A stretch of DNA of 64,000 nucleotides from QHXN01 sp963785125 (GCA_963785125.1 CAWATU010000003.1:310001-374000); one strand, 5' to 3'. Shown: positions 18,443 to 27,151, counted from the stretch's first letter. Made by a program: numbers and translations. Notes: generated by a model not told the origin, from the sequence alone.

Positions 18443-18572
18443 CTCGGTAAACCCCCACAAGGAAGATTTGGCACCAATTAACCCGCGTTGTTTCACGCGG
18501 CGATGGCGGTTGAAAAGAGAAAGTATTGTATTCGACTCTAAAACGACGGGGGGCGCGGCTGCGCTCAGGAGG

Positions 18573-18785
18573 ATGGCCGAGTCGAACTCTCTGACGTGCG
18601 CGGAGTTCAACCCCGCGTTCGTGTTGATGGAATACTTCGGCTACCTGCGGCGCGACCCGGACGAGTCGGGCTGCCAGTTCTGGCTCTCGAAGCTCGATCA
18701 GTTCGGCGGCGACTTCGTCCGCGCCGAGATGGTCAAAACCTTCCTCTCCTCGGACGAGTACCGCGCGAGGTACGCGACGCAGTAG
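18573..18785 (+). pseudogene. DUF4214 C-terminal remnant
   Basis: Only about 70 residues from ATG 18573. The segment NPAFVLMEYFGYLRRDPDES followed by GCQFWLSKLDQFGGDF matches the end of DUF4214 domains, which usually close much longer surface proteins. An AGGAGG stretch sits immediately before the ATG, but the spacing is too short for good translation. The likely explanation is a leftover 3' fragment of a larger gene; a free-standing small gene is less likely. Confidence 0.55.
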
Positions 18786-18819
18786 AGGCGTCGGAGGAGG
18801 ATCGGCCGCGGTCAACACT

Positions 18820-19389
18820 TCAACTGATACTGAGTAAGTCTGGGCCAATCCACGCCCAGAAGGCCGCGACCCATCCCGCGAACAGGAGCCACTGCCAGAG
18901 CGGCCACTTGTCCCCAGTGTTCGGTTTGGCGGGCGCGACGCAGTATAAGACGGCTGTGATGAGGAAGGCGGGCAGCCCGAAGGCCAGCGGCTCGGGGATC
19001 ATGCCGCTGAGCGACTCGGGCACGGTCACGAACCCGACGTAACAGTTGAGCCATATCCCGACCGTCCTCAGCGCCCAACGCGGGAAGCTCTCCTTCGGCG
19101 CCGGCCTCGCCAGGTATCTGAAGATGGTGACCGCCGCAGCCGCGGCCATGTAGCATTGAAAAATGCGCCACCCGCTCAAGTGCCGGAGGTACTGAACACC
19201 GAAAATCATGAAGCAGACGGCCAGGCACTCAGCCACCGACCAGACAGTGTTCTTCCTCCTGGGGCGCGGTGCGGGCGCGGGCTGCCCGACGCCATGCGCG
19301 ACCGGCAGGTCGTAGTCGTACGGCCCCGCGTCGGCCAGCGGCCCCGTCTGTTTGCGGTTCTTGTCGTGAGTCGTCTGCTGCATAACCAC
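18820..19389 (-). CDS. Membrane protein of unknown function
   Basis: A 189-residue protein. The first 48 residues are hydrophilic with a Pro/Arg-rich stretch, followed by four hydrophobic segments at about 49-68, 77-92, 108-125 and 135-152, and a final one at about 163-182. I do not recognise a family. ATG 19383 (MQQTTHD) is an alternative start six bases inside. It lies downstream of the VWA gene on the same strand. Confidence 0.55.
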   Translation of the reverse strand: MVMQQTTHDKNRKQTGPLADAGPYDYDLPVAHGVGQPAPAPRPRRKNTVWSVAECLAVCFMIFGVQYLRHLSGWRIFQCYMAAAAAVTIFRYLARPAPKESFPRWALRTVGIWLNCYVGFVTVPESLSGMIPEPLAFGLPAFLITAVLYCVAPAKPNTGDKWPLWQWLLFAGWVAAFWAWIGPDLLSIS

Positions 19390-19429
19390 TCGGCTTAAAA
19401 AGCCTCCGGTGCAAGACCCTCAACCCGAC

Positions 19430-20941
19430 CTACTTTAACCGAGCGCCGCCGGTCTTCAAACACCGGGGACTTACTCTTCGGGGCCGGGCGCGTAGTATGC
19501 CTTGCGCCCCCAGACCGTGTACTCGGGGTGGCCGCGCACCTCGATGCTCACCCTCCGGCGGCCGCCGTCGCGCGCCTTGTTGGTCGGGTAAGAAGCCGAC
19601 GACGTAGCGCCGGTTCACATCCGAGAAGATGCGCTCGTAGATACCCGCGGCCTGCGCGGGCTCTTCGAGGAAGTCGGCCCACCCGCCGGTCAGCTCCGAG
19701 AGGTCGATGAGGGCCTGTTGAGTTTTCAGGCTCCACTCAATGCTATGCCTCATGGCCTCGGGCGGCCAACGGTAATAGCGTTCGTCCAACTTCCATCTCA
19801 TCTCCTCGGGAACGCGCCACGCCGTCATGGACTTTTCGTGCGCGGCATCGACGCGTCGCAACTGCTCTTCGAACGAGAGGCCGACGAGACGGTAGCCGGG
19901 CACGATAGTGTAGATGGTCGCGCTCGCGCGCTCGGCCGCGGTCTGCATGTCGCGGAGGCTGAACTCGCGCCGGCGCCGGTTGAAGTCTAGCCGCGCCCAC
20001 CGCACCCTTTGGACCTCCTGCTTATGCAGGTCTCTGGGGAGGTTGGGCGGCACGGAGGGTTCGACGACCGGCTCGCGGAGGTATGGCAACTCGTCGCCGT
20101 CGGTCTGGAAGATGACGACGGGGCGCACGTCCTCCGCGTCGAAAGCCTCCTTCAGCGTCGCCATCAACGCGCTGAACTGCGCGCTGCGCCCGAGCCGACG
20201 ACCCGGCCCGAACGCATTCGCCAGAAAGCCCTTCGGGTCGGCGACCCTCTGCGTCAGCACGTCGAGCCCCTTCTTGAGCTGCTCCTTGTCGGCGGTGAAG
20301 TCTACCAACAGCTCCACGTCGTCGGTGACGACGGCCATCAGGTCGCGCGGGCCGAGCTTATCGACGAGCGTCTTGGCCGCCTCGACGCTCATCTTGATGT
20401 AGGGAAGCTGGCTGCCGCTGTAGTCGATGATGAGGACGATGGAGCGCGGCACGTTCGCGCTGTCGCCGAGCGCGAAGGCGCCGACCTCCTGCGCTCGGCC
20501 GTCCTCCATAATGAGAAAGTCCTCGCGCCCGAGCCCCTCGACCGCGCGCCCCTGCGCGTCGAGCACCAACACGTCTGCGACGACGAGCGAAGTCTCGACC
20601 CGCACAACTTCATCCTCCGCGCCGCGCTCCTGCTCCGTCTCCCTCCGTGCCTTCTTCTTCTCGACCGTCGCGCGCCTCTTCTCGTCCCACTTGAGCCGTT
20701 CGAGGCTGTCGCCGAAGTCCTTCAACTTCGGCCGTTCCCGCGCCTTCTGACCAACCGCCGGCTGCGTCCACAGGGCACAGCCAAGACCGAACACGATGAT
20801 GCACAGCGCCCGTATGAGGGCCGACTCTTTACGAAAAAGGTTCTTAATGCCCCACCGCTTGGGGTGGGGATGGATGAACCATCTTGTGGGCGGGTTCGAT
20901 GCCCGCCCGCAAGATAGCTGAGGTTGATAGAATGCGCGCAT
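19430..20941 (-). CDS. VWFA-type von Willebrand A domain protein; start in IS, 3' frame break
   Basis: After a hydrophobic export segment (ALCIIVFGLGCALWTQPAVG) comes a short basic coiled region, then a beta-rich region (VRVETSLVVADVLVLDAQGR) and a VWA domain starting SIVLIIDYSGSQ, where DxSGS is a metal-site (MIDAS) motif. This arrangement is typical of the many 'VWFA-related' proteins in Acidobacteria. Near 19590 the conserved C terminus moves to another frame (VSIEVRGHPEYTVWGRKAYY) with its stop at 19471; the frame as it stands ends at 19430. The first 35 or so residues of the longest frame are encoded inside the IS200 left end, so the native start was displaced or lost. Confidence 0.7.
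   Translation of the reverse strand: MRAFYQPQLSCGRASNPPTRWFIHPHPKRWGIKNLFRKESALIRALCIIVFGLGCALWTQPAVGQKARERPKLKDFGDSLERLKWDEKRRATVEKKKARRETEQERGAEDEVVRVETSLVVADVLVLDAQGRAVEGLGREDFLIMEDGRAQEVGAFALGDSANVPRSIVLIIDYSGSQLPYIKMSVEAAKTLVDKLGPRDLMAVVTDDVELLVDFTADKEQLKKGLDVLTQRVADPKGFLANAFGPGRRLGRSAQFSALMATLKEAFDAEDVRPVVIFQTDGDELPYLREPVVEPSVPPNLPRDLHKQEVQRVRWARLDFNRRRREFSLRDMQTAAERASATIYTIVPGYRLVGLSFEEQLRRVDAAHEKSMTAWRVPEEMRWKLDERYYRWPPEAMRHSIEWSLKTQQALIDLSELTGGWADFLEEPAQAAGIYERIFSDVNRRYVVGFLPDQQGARRRPPEGEHRGARPPRVHGLGAQGILRARPRRVSPRCLKTGGARLK
20881..20915 (+). promoter_or_regulatory. Second hairpin in the IS200 leader
   Basis: ATCTTGTGGGCGGG (20881-20894) pairs with CCCGCCCGCAAGAT (20902-20915), one mismatch, 7-base loop. 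It lies 24 bases before the tnpA ATG. In IS200, leader structures are known to block read-through and limit tnpA translation, and this hairpin may do the same. Confidence 0.6.
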
Positions 20942-21368
20942 GGTCTTCAGGAGAGCCGCGCACGCCGCTTACGACACGGCCTACCATTTGGTCTGGTCGC
21001 CGAAGTACCGCAAGCGCATCCTTGAAGGTGCGCTCGCCGCGCGAGTCGAGGAGATGTTCACAGAGATAGCCGACTCCTACGACATCACGATAGACGAGAT
21101 GGAAGTCAGCCCCGACCATGTGCACATCTTCTGCTCGTTCCCGCCGCGCTACTCGATAGCGCAGGTCATCGGGATGTTCAAGAGTCTGAGTGCGCGGGCA
21201 GTGTTCCGCGAGTTCCCACAGGTCAAACGGAAGCTCTGGGGCGGCGAGTTCTGGGAAGATGGCTACTTCGCCAGAACCGTGGGCGACAAAGTGACGGCCG
21301 AAGTGATTCGCAAATATATCCGCCGTCACAAAGAGGCCGAAGACCCGCAGTTAGACCTGTTCGGATGA
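20940..21368 (+). CDS. tnpA: IS200/IS605 transposase TnpA (Y1 HUH)
   Basis: A 142-residue single-strand DNA transposase. The HUH metal motif is HVHIF around residue 60 (VSPDHVHIF), and the catalytic Tyr lies in VIRKYIRRHK near residue 127. YHLVWSPKYRK at the N terminus is the family hallmark. Length is normal, the frame is intact and both end hairpins are present, so the element may still be mobile. It is read outward from the VWA gene. Confidence 0.9.
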   Translation: MVFRRAAHAAYDTAYHLVWSPKYRKRILEGALAARVEEMFTEIADSYDITIDEMEVSPDHVHIFCSFPPRYSIAQVIGMFKSLSARAVFREFPQVKRKLWGGEFWEDGYFARTVGDKVTAEVIRKYIRRHKEAEDPQLDLFG

Positions 21369-21410
21369 ACTAGGCGAAAGCCCCACCGCTTGCGGTGGGG
21401 ATGTTTTACT

Positions 21411-21726
21411 CATAACTGAGCCTCGACCTATCTGACTCGAAACGACCGCCCGCGATGATGCCCGCACCCGCCGACGCTTTCAACGGTTTTCTTCTTAAAC
21501 TCACTCTGACGCAAGCGCCGCTGCCGGAAACGTTCATGACTGTAGACAGGCTACTCGGCGGGCGCGCACGCGAACCGAGACGGTCAGCTTTTGACGGTAG
21601 AGCCGCGACCGCCGGAGGGGTGCGCCCGTGCTTCTCCTCCGCCTGCGCGTTAAGACAAACCACTGGTGAAGTCGCCTCCGACGCTCCCCTCGTAGGACGA
21701 CCCATAGCACAGCAACGGAGGCAACG
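21411..21726. other. Intergenic stretch without a recognisable gene
   Basis: Between the IS200 right end and the aminotransferase gene. Short open frames on both strands lack start context or homology. A ribosome site (GGAGG) for the next gene is at the right edge. Nothing else seen. Confidence 0.5.
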
Positions 21727-22857
21727 ATGAGTATTGACAACGTAGCGAGCCTGTTCGACGTGCGCTCGCATAACCCTTCCTTCTTCGCGGTCAAAGAGAG
21801 CGCGGCCTTCGAGGGCGAGTTGCTCGACTTCTGTATCCCCGTCAACCTGCACTTTCCGCCGGCCGAGCTGACGGAGATGATTCGCGCCGACCTCGGCGAG
21901 ATACTTCGCTACTACCCCGACTACGCCGAGACGCACCAGCAACACATCGGCGAGATGACCGGGCTCGCGCCCGAAACGCTCGTGCCGTGCAACGGTTCGA
22001 CCGAGATCATCACGCAGCTCTGCCAGCGAGCCGCCGGCCCCGTCGTCACGTCGGTCCCGACCTTCAGCCGTTGGACCGACCTGCCGCTTGAGCTGAACGT
22101 CCCACTCCACACCATCCTGCGGCGGCGCGAGCGCGCGTTCCGCCTGGAGGTGTGTGAGATCGTCAGGCGCGTCCGTGAAGTGGGCGCGCGCACGCTCGTC
22201 ATCTCCAACCCGAACAACCCGACGGGCGCTTGGCTCACGCTCGAAGAGGTCAAGGCGCTCGCGGCCTCGCTCGCAGACCTCGACGCCGTCGTCGTGGACG
22301 AGTCGTTCATAGACTTCTCCGACATCGCGTCGGCCGCCGGCTTCGCGGCCGAGACGCCGAACCTCGTCGTCGTCAAGAGCATGGGAAAGTCTCTGGGCTG
22401 GCACGGCGTCCGCCTCGGCTACGCGGCGGCGAACCCCGAGCGCGCGCGGGCGATGCGCGAGCGGCTCCCGTTCTGGAACATCAACGGGCTCGCGGCCTAC
22501 GTCTTGAAGACCATCACGCGCTTCAAGGCGGAGTACCGCGAGAGCTTCCACGGCGTGGCCGAAGACCGCATCTACATGGCGGGGCGTCTGGCGGAGGTGC
22601 CGGGTCTGACGGTCTACCCGTCGAAGGCCAACTTCCTCTTCGTTGAGCTGCCCGAGGGCGTGCCGGGGAAGGTTCTACGTGACCGTCTGCTCAGGAACCA
22701 CGGCCTCATGGTGCGCGAGTGCAGCAACAAGATCGGCTCGTCCGAGCAGTACCTGCGCCTCGCCGTGCAGAGCCGCGCGGCGGTGGACGTGCTCGTGCCC
22801 GCACTGTGCGTAGAGCTGGCGCGAACGCTCGCACGCCCGACCGAGCTGGCGGCCTGA
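21727..22857 (+). CDS. Class I/II PLP aminotransferase (HisC/CobD-like)
   Basis: A 376-residue fold-type I PLP enzyme. Seen motifs: SNPNNPTG near 160, which binds the substrate carboxylate; DAVVVDESFIDF near 182 with the Asp that contacts the PLP pyridine nitrogen; SMGKSLGWHGVRLGY near 222, holding the Schiff-base Lys and phosphate-binding Arg; and a C-terminal Arg in EQYLRLAVQ. This set is typical of histidinol-phosphate aminotransferases and threonine-phosphate decarboxylases. No his or cob genes are close, so the substrate is open. GGAGG precedes ATG 21727. A family A palindrome follows the gene. Confidence 0.82.
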   Translation: MSIDNVASLFDVRSHNPSFFAVKESAAFEGELLDFCIPVNLHFPPAELTEMIRADLGEILRYYPDYAETHQQHIGEMTGLAPETLVPCNGSTEIITQLCQRAAGPVVTSVPTFSRWTDLPLELNVPLHTILRRRERAFRLEVCEIVRRVREVGARTLVISNPNNPTGAWLTLEEVKALAASLADLDAVVVDESFIDFSDIASAAGFAAETPNLVVVKSMGKSLGWHGVRLGYAAANPERARAMRERLPFWNINGLAAYVLKTITRFKAEYRESFHGVAEDRIYMAGRLAEVPGLTVYPSKANFLFVELPEGVPGKVLRDRLLRNHGLMVRECSNKIGSSEQYLRLAVQSRAAVDVLVPALCVELARTLARPTELAA

Positions 22858-22905
22858 TGATGCGAGTTTGACTTGAGTGAGTATGAGGGGGGAAGTAACC
22901 ACAGA

Positions 22906-22974
22906 GAGACAGAGACATAGCTTGTCGAGCTATCTCTTACCAAAGCTGTGCCTCTGTGTCTCTGCGGTTAATTA
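22906..22974. repeat. Palindromic intergenic repeat, family A copy 2
   Basis: Imperfect arms (TAACCACAGAGAGACAGAGA on the left, TCTCTGCGGTTA on the right) between convergent genes. Same core as the copies at 16722 and 34402, with more mismatches. Confidence 0.8.
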
Positions 22975-23015
22975 CCTTTTGGTCGCACTCAACTCCCAAC
23001 GAGAATAGATAAATC

Positions 23016-24431
23016 TCACGCGCGGTTGATGACGAAGGTTGAGGCCGCGAGGTTGCCCGTCGGGTCGAAGGTCTTCAGCTCACTCAATTCGCCGTTCGGC
23101 CCGAGCGCCGCCAGCGCCGTCACGACCATCCGTTCGGCCGAGACCTCGACGACGAGGAAGTTGCCCGCGGCCGCCCAGCAGGTCGTGTGCGCGTCGTCAA
23201 ACTCCGTCGGCGGTTCGAGCCGCACCTTGCCGCCCGCGCCCGTGACGAAGTAGTCGATGCCCTCGAAGCGCGAGTGCTGGAAGTTGTGCTCGTGCCCGCT
23301 GAAGACGGCCCTCACGCCCGAGCGCTTGAACAGCGGCAGCATGTGCCTGATTAAAGATTTTGAGTTGCCGTGTTGCGGCCCGGCGCAGAATGGCGGGTGA
23401 TGCGTGAAGGGGATACGCCACGGCCTGCGGCCCTCCTCGGCGGCGGGGAATGACGCGTCGATGAAGGAGGCGTGGTTCTGATGCTCGAAGAACCTGTCGC
23501 CGAACAGCGTTGACCGGCGCGATGTATCCACGCAGACGAACTCCACGTCAGCGCCGTAGCGGAAGCGGTACATCAGCCCGGGCCCGATGGAGGAGCGCCC
23601 CGCCGACTCTTCGCCGCTGAAGCGCTCGTTGAGAAAGAAGTTGTCGATGAGTTGCTGCCGGTCGTCGCTCGCCTCGGTCTCGCCGGTGTCGTGGTTGCCG
23701 ACCGCGGGGTAGACGGGGACGCGGTTGATGATGTAACGGTAGGGTTGATAGAAGGTGAAGAACCAGTCGTCATCCTCGTCGCCGGTCGCGCCGAAGGGGA
23801 TGCCGAGCAGAGTCTTGCCGGCGTAGATGTTGTCGCCGGTCGTCAGCAGCAGCCGCACGCCGCGCGCGTCCACCGCACGTTCAAGCGCGTCCGCGACCTC
23901 GCGCTGGACGCGGTCCGGCGTCGAAGCTTTGCGGACGCCGATGCCGAAGTCGCCGATGACGGCGAAGGCGACGGGCGCGGGCTCCTCCGGGTGCGGGTGC
24001 GTGCGGAAGCGGTTGTCATAATGGCGCCCGTTCAGCTTCAATCCCTGCCCCTCGGCGTCCACCACCCAGTCGCGCCGCTCGCCCGCGGCCCACTCCTCGC
24101 CGCCGACGATGACGCGGTATGTGTACTCGGTGTCGGGTTGAAGCCCCGTGACCCATGCGTGGTTGGTTGTGGTCGTCTCGGCGAAGCCGACGAGGTTGCC
24201 CGCCGCGTCGAAGACCTCGACACGCGCGGCGCCGAACGGCTCGCTGCGCGCGCCGATGGACTCGCGGCGCGGCGGGTGGACGTGGTCGAGGTCGCTGTCA
24301 TCGACGAGCTTCCACTCGTCGCCGTTGCGTCGGCTGCGCACGCGGAAGTAGAAGCCGCCCCACGCGATGAGCGCGGCCTTGTGCGTCAGCCCCGCGAGAT
24401 ACAGATAAGGCTCGGCGTGAAAGTCAGGCAT
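23016..24431 (-). CDS. Purple acid phosphatase-like metallophosphoesterase
   Basis: A 471-residue enzyme with an N-terminal fibronectin-like domain (about 15-145, ending TEYTYRVIV) and a calcineurin-like phosphoesterase domain. All five metal-site blocks are visible: AVIGDFGIG, TTGDNIYAG, YPAVGNHDT, FTHHPPF and SGHEHNFQHS. The arrangement matches purple-acid-phosphatase-like proteins. There is no signal peptide, so it is probably cytoplasmic or exported by another route. The substrate is a phosphomonoester or diester that cannot be specified. It stands alone on the minus strand between a repeat and a small zinc-ribbon gene. Confidence 0.85.
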   Translation of the reverse strand: MPDFHAEPYLYLAGLTHKAALIAWGGFYFRVRSRRNGDEWKLVDDSDLDHVHPPRRESIGARSEPFGAARVEVFDAAGNLVGFAETTTTNHAWVTGLQPDTEYTYRVIVGGEEWAAGERRDWVVDAEGQGLKLNGRHYDNRFRTHPHPEEPAPVAFAVIGDFGIGVRKASTPDRVQREVADALERAVDARGVRLLLTTGDNIYAGKTLLGIPFGATGDEDDDWFFTFYQPYRYIINRVPVYPAVGNHDTGETEASDDRQQLIDNFFLNERFSGEESAGRSSIGPGLMYRFRYGADVEFVCVDTSRRSTLFGDRFFEHQNHASFIDASFPAAEEGRRPWRIPFTHHPPFCAGPQHGNSKSLIRHMLPLFKRSGVRAVFSGHEHNFQHSRFEGIDYFVTGAGGKVRLEPPTEFDDAHTTCWAAAGNFLVVEVSAERMVVTALAALGPNGELSELKTFDPTGNLAASTFVINRA

Positions 24432-24483
24432 GAGAGTCTCCCGGGTTGATGTCGGCCTTGAAGGTCGTTCTACTTAACCTTTT

Positions 24484-24717
24484 TCAACTGTCCTGCGTCT
24501 TCCGGTAGAGCGTGTGCCAGCTACGCTCGCCGCACTGCACGCACCGCATGTAATTCCTCGATGTCCCACGCGCCTTCCAACGGATGCCCCCCATGTCCCA
24601 GATCGACTTCTCGAAGCCGCACCGGCAGCGCATCATCCAGCGGCGCGAATCCTCCTCCATGCTCCTGGCCCAACTGGCGGGGAAGATGGCCGTGAAGAAC
24701 CTCTGAACCCAACTCAC
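24484..24717 (-). CDS. Small zinc-ribbon-like protein
   Basis: A 77-residue protein with two Cys pairs, CRCG around 32-35 and CVQCG around 58-62, spaced like a zinc ribbon, with a Trp/Gly/Arg-rich linker (WDMGGIRWKARG). I chose the GTG at 24717 because GGAGGTGAGG lies just upstream; a longer frame to 24780 overlaps nothing but lacks a ribosome site. Function unknown; nucleic-acid or protein binding is a guess. Confidence 0.6.
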   Translation of the reverse strand: MSWVQRFFTAIFPASWARSMEEDSRRWMMRCRCGFEKSIWDMGGIRWKARGTSRNYMRCVQCGERSWHTLYRKTQDS

Positions 24718-24856
24718 CTGATCCTCACCTCCGCCAACAGAAGTTACACGATTAGGGGGCAGCCAAAGCTTTCGCCCCACGGTGCGGCGGTCTGTATATT
24801 GCTCCTGCCCGCGGGAGCTTTCAAGATTTTACTGACAGTCACGTCGTGAACAGAAG

Positions 24857-24894
24857 CGAAAGCGGGAGGCTCCGCGTGGGGCCTCCCGCTTTCG
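24857..24894 (-). terminator. Perfect 14-bp hairpin downstream of the SBBP remnant
   Basis: CGAAAGCGGGAGGC (24857-24870) and GCCTCCCGCTTTCG (24881-24894) form a perfect stem with a 10-base loop, about 46 bases past the stop of the minus-strand SBBP gene. There is no strong U-run, so it is a candidate only. Confidence 0.6.
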
Positions 24895-24939
24895 TTACTG
24901 TCGAACGGTCGTTCTGAAAAAAATACTTTCAGAATGGCG

Positions 24940-25823
24940 TCAGGGGGTGGTGATGACGAGGCGGGGGCGTTGGAGCCGGTTGCCTCGCGCGCGTTGAAGG
25001 TCACCTGATAGCTGCTCGTCGTCGTCTTGAGGGCGAAGGCGACGGTGGTGCGACCGGCGGCAAGCTCGGCGCGCACGTAGTCGGTCACGTCCCACTCGTA
25101 CCAGGCGGCGGTGGTGCCGGGGACATTGACGGTGTGCAGGAGCGCGCCGGCTGCCGGCTTGTTGTTCCAGTTCGTGCCCGTCTCCGTCCAAGTCGTGACG
25201 GGCACGCCGTAGACGTTCACGGGCAGGTTGCCGCTCGCGCTCAGTTTCCCGTAGAGGCGGAGCTTGACCGAGGCGACCGTGCAGGGCTGGCCGAGGTTGA
25301 ACTTCAGGTAGCTCTCGTGCGTGTCCTTCGCGTTGCTCGCGAGCCGCGCGATGAGCTGGCTGGAGGTTCCGAAGTACGAGCCGGCGTTGTTGCCGCCACG
25401 CACGTAGAGGTCGGCCAGCGCGAACGCGTTCGGCGTGACGGGGAAGTCCGATGAGTCGGTGTGCCCGGTCACGTAGGCGTTGCCCTCGGAGTCGACGGCG
25501 ATGGCAGCGGCTTCGTCTAAGCCGCTGCCGCCGAGGTAGGTCGAGTAACTGACCACAGAGGTAGTTGCTCTTGCCGGCCAACTCTTCGAGCCCTGCGCCG
25601 CGCGGCTCAACGTTCGCGCCCAGAAGCTTGATGCGGAGCACGGACGAGCGGCCCCCTTGCTCTTTCAAGCCTTCCTGCTTCGTCGTGTCGCGAAGGGCGA
25701 ACGTGATCTCGTCGGCGGTGAGATAGAGGCTATACTTTGAACATCGACGATGAGGACTCCGATGACTACGAGCGCCAGCAGCAGGCAGAGGGCGCTCGAC
25801 GAGGGGCGAGGGTTGTATCGCAT
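24940..25823 (-). pseudogene. SBBP-repeat/DNRLRE surface protein, internally deleted
   Basis: Starts at ATG 25823 with a signal peptide (ALCLLLALVVIGVLIVDV). A different frame then gives YSLYLTADEITFALRD and LRIKLLGANVEPRGAGLEEL, the usual N-terminal region of acidobacterial SBBP proteins. The sequence then jumps, near 25560, straight to one SBBP repeat (STYLGGSGLDEAAAIAVDSE, then GNAYVTGHT) and a DNRLRE/CBM96-like domain (NVYGVPVTTWTETGTNW, YEWDVTDYV). A last slip at a C5 run moves the final residues to the frame ending RLVITTP at 24940. Normal members are several hundred residues longer, so parts were lost. Confidence 0.7.
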
Positions 25824-26057
25824 GAGTGTGACTCCAGGGAGGTGGAAGGGCTTTGCTCCGAAAGGTAAAGCTGTGGCGTGTCCGGTTTGAGTTGAAGCTG
25901 GTGAGTTGCGAAACCGGGTTAAGGGGTGCGTTCTCCAGCGGCTCGGGTGCTACTTGGGATTGACTGTCGGGACTTCATCTGAGGATGAAGTGATGTGATC
26001 CGAAAACTACAATTATAGCTGATTGCGATTGTGTGTAGCCAAGAGTAAGCTTTAACG

Positions 26058-26414
26058 ATGAAAGCCTACTCCGTAGACTTACGCCAAAGAGTCGTCGCCG
26101 CTTATGAGCAGGGGGAAGGCTCCATCTCCGAGATCGCCTCCCGCTTCGGCGTCTGCCCCGCCTTCGTCAAGAAGATGCTCCGGCAGTGGCGTGAGAGCGG
26201 CGACCTCGCGCCGCTCCCGCACGGTGGGGGCAAGCCGAAGAGCCTGACGGAGCGGCAACGGCGACTCCTCCGGCGGAAAGTGCGCGACTGCAGCGACATC
26301 TCCCTGGCCGAACTCCAGGGCTTCCTCGCCGAGCAGGAGTCGGTTGAAGTTCACGTCTCGACCATCTCACGCGCCCTCTCCGCGCTCGGCCTGCCGCTCA
26401 AAAAAAGTCGCTAG
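26058..26414 (+). CDS. IS630 transposase, N-terminal part (OrfA)
   Basis: 118 residues with two helix-turn-helix units: YSVDLRQRVVAAYEQGEGS at the start with ISEIASRFGV, then SLTERQRRLLRRKV and VSTISRALSALGL. This is the DNA-binding half of an IS630 transposase. It ends in KKSR at TAG 26412-26414, directly after an A7 run. The stop overlaps the OrfB start region, so a -1 shift on the A-run would fuse the two parts. Confidence 0.85.
   Translation: MKAYSVDLRQRVVAAYEQGEGSISEIASRFGVCPAFVKKMLRQWRESGDLAPLPHGGGKPKSLTERQRRLLRRKVRDCSDISLAELQGFLAEQESVEVHVSTISRALSALGLPLKKSR
26400..26407 (+). promoter_or_regulatory. Candidate -1 frameshift site in IS630 (A7 run)
   Basis: Seven A residues at 26400-26406 followed by G. 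The zero frame reads AAA AAA AGT; a slip back by one reads AAA AAG TCG CTA and enters the OrfB frame upstream of its first start. Poly-A slippage, ribosomal or transcriptional, is known in several IS families. Confidence 0.6.
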
Positions 26415-27007
26415 TGGCGGGCGAGCGCAACAACTATAAGCGCGGCTGGTACTGGCGCCGACTCGGCGAGGTTGACCACCGGCGGCTGCGCTTCATTGAC
26501 GAGGCTGGGGTGAGCCTGGCGATGACGCGGCTGCGGGCGCGCGCCCCGCGCGGCGAGCGCGTTTCAGAGAGCGTGCCGCGCAACTACGGCCCGCAGACCT
26601 CGGTGATCGGCACGCTGTCACTCTCCGGGGTCGAGGCCGTGATGACGGTCGAGGGCGCCGTTGACACCGACGCCTTCAACGCCTACGTCGAGCAGGTGCT
26701 CGGCCCGACCATCAGGCGCGGCGACGTGCTGGTGCTCGACAACCTCAGCGCTCATCACGCGAGCCGCATCGAGGAGGTGGCGGCTGAGCGCGGCGCGCAA
26801 GTTATCTGGCTGTCACCATACTCGCCGGACTTCTCGCCGATAGAGCTGATGTGGTCAAAGATCAAGGCTTCCTTGCGGGCCGCGAAGGCCAGGACGCGCG
26901 AGGAGTTGGAGCGGGCGTTGACGGCGGCGCTCGACCTCGTCACCGCGTCAGACTGCTTTGGCTGGTTCGGGCACTGCGGCTATCAGGTTACATCCAATCG
27001 CAACTAG
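26414..27007 (+). CDS. IS630 transposase, catalytic part (OrfB, DDE)
   Basis: 197 residues with the IS630/Tc1 DDE catalytic set: D in RLRFIDEAGVSL, D in VLVLDNLSAHHA, and E in SPDFSPIELMWSKIK. GTG 26414 overlaps the OrfA stop but has no good ribosome site, so expression is more likely as an OrfA-OrfB fusion of about 316 residues through the A7 run. The frame is intact to TAG 27007 and the terminal repeats are present, so the element looks functional. Confidence 0.88.
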   Translation: MAGERNNYKRGWYWRRLGEVDHRRLRFIDEAGVSLAMTRLRARAPRGERVSESVPRNYGPQTSVIGTLSLSGVEAVMTVEGAVDTDAFNAYVEQVLGPTIRRGDVLVLDNLSAHHASRIEEVAAERGAQVIWLSPYSPDFSPIELMWSKIKASLRAAKARTREELERALTAALDLVTASDCFGWFGHCGYQVTSNRN

Positions 27008-27151
27008 CTATAAGACCCGTCCGACGCCGGTGTCAATAACTTTGTCGGAGCCCTTCGGCGTGAAAAAAAAGTGGGATTGACGGCCCCAATTCCTGGATTC
27101 TCAACGCGGCACTTCCTCGCACCTGCCGCCCGAAGCGGCGCGTCGAGGGCT

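Larger units (their letters stand above)
20849..21400 (+). mobile_element. IS200/IS605-family element (tnpA only)
   Basis: Both ends carry the near-identical hairpin GCCCCACCGCTTG followed by GGTGGGGATG (left 20849-20872, right 21380-21403), as expected for subterminal palindromes recognised by Y1 HUH transposases. A single tnpA gene lies between; there is no tnpB. Exact cleavage sites cannot be placed without an empty site. The left end abuts the 5' end of the VWA gene. Confidence 0.85.
26013..27013 (+). mobile_element. IS630-family insertion sequence
   Basis: Imperfect terminal inverted repeats: TTATAGCTGATTGCGATTG at 26013-26031, and the reverse complement of the right end (27013 back to 26995) reads TTATAGCTAGTTGCGATTG. 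TA dinucleotides at both ends fit the TA target preference of IS630. Two overlapping frames encode the transposase. It sits 190 bases upstream of the SBBP remnant's start. Confidence 0.88.

Noticed and set aside
21455..21730. 91-codon plus-strand frame before the aminotransferase
   Set aside because: No ribosome site, no recognised motif, and it overlaps the next gene's ribosome site.
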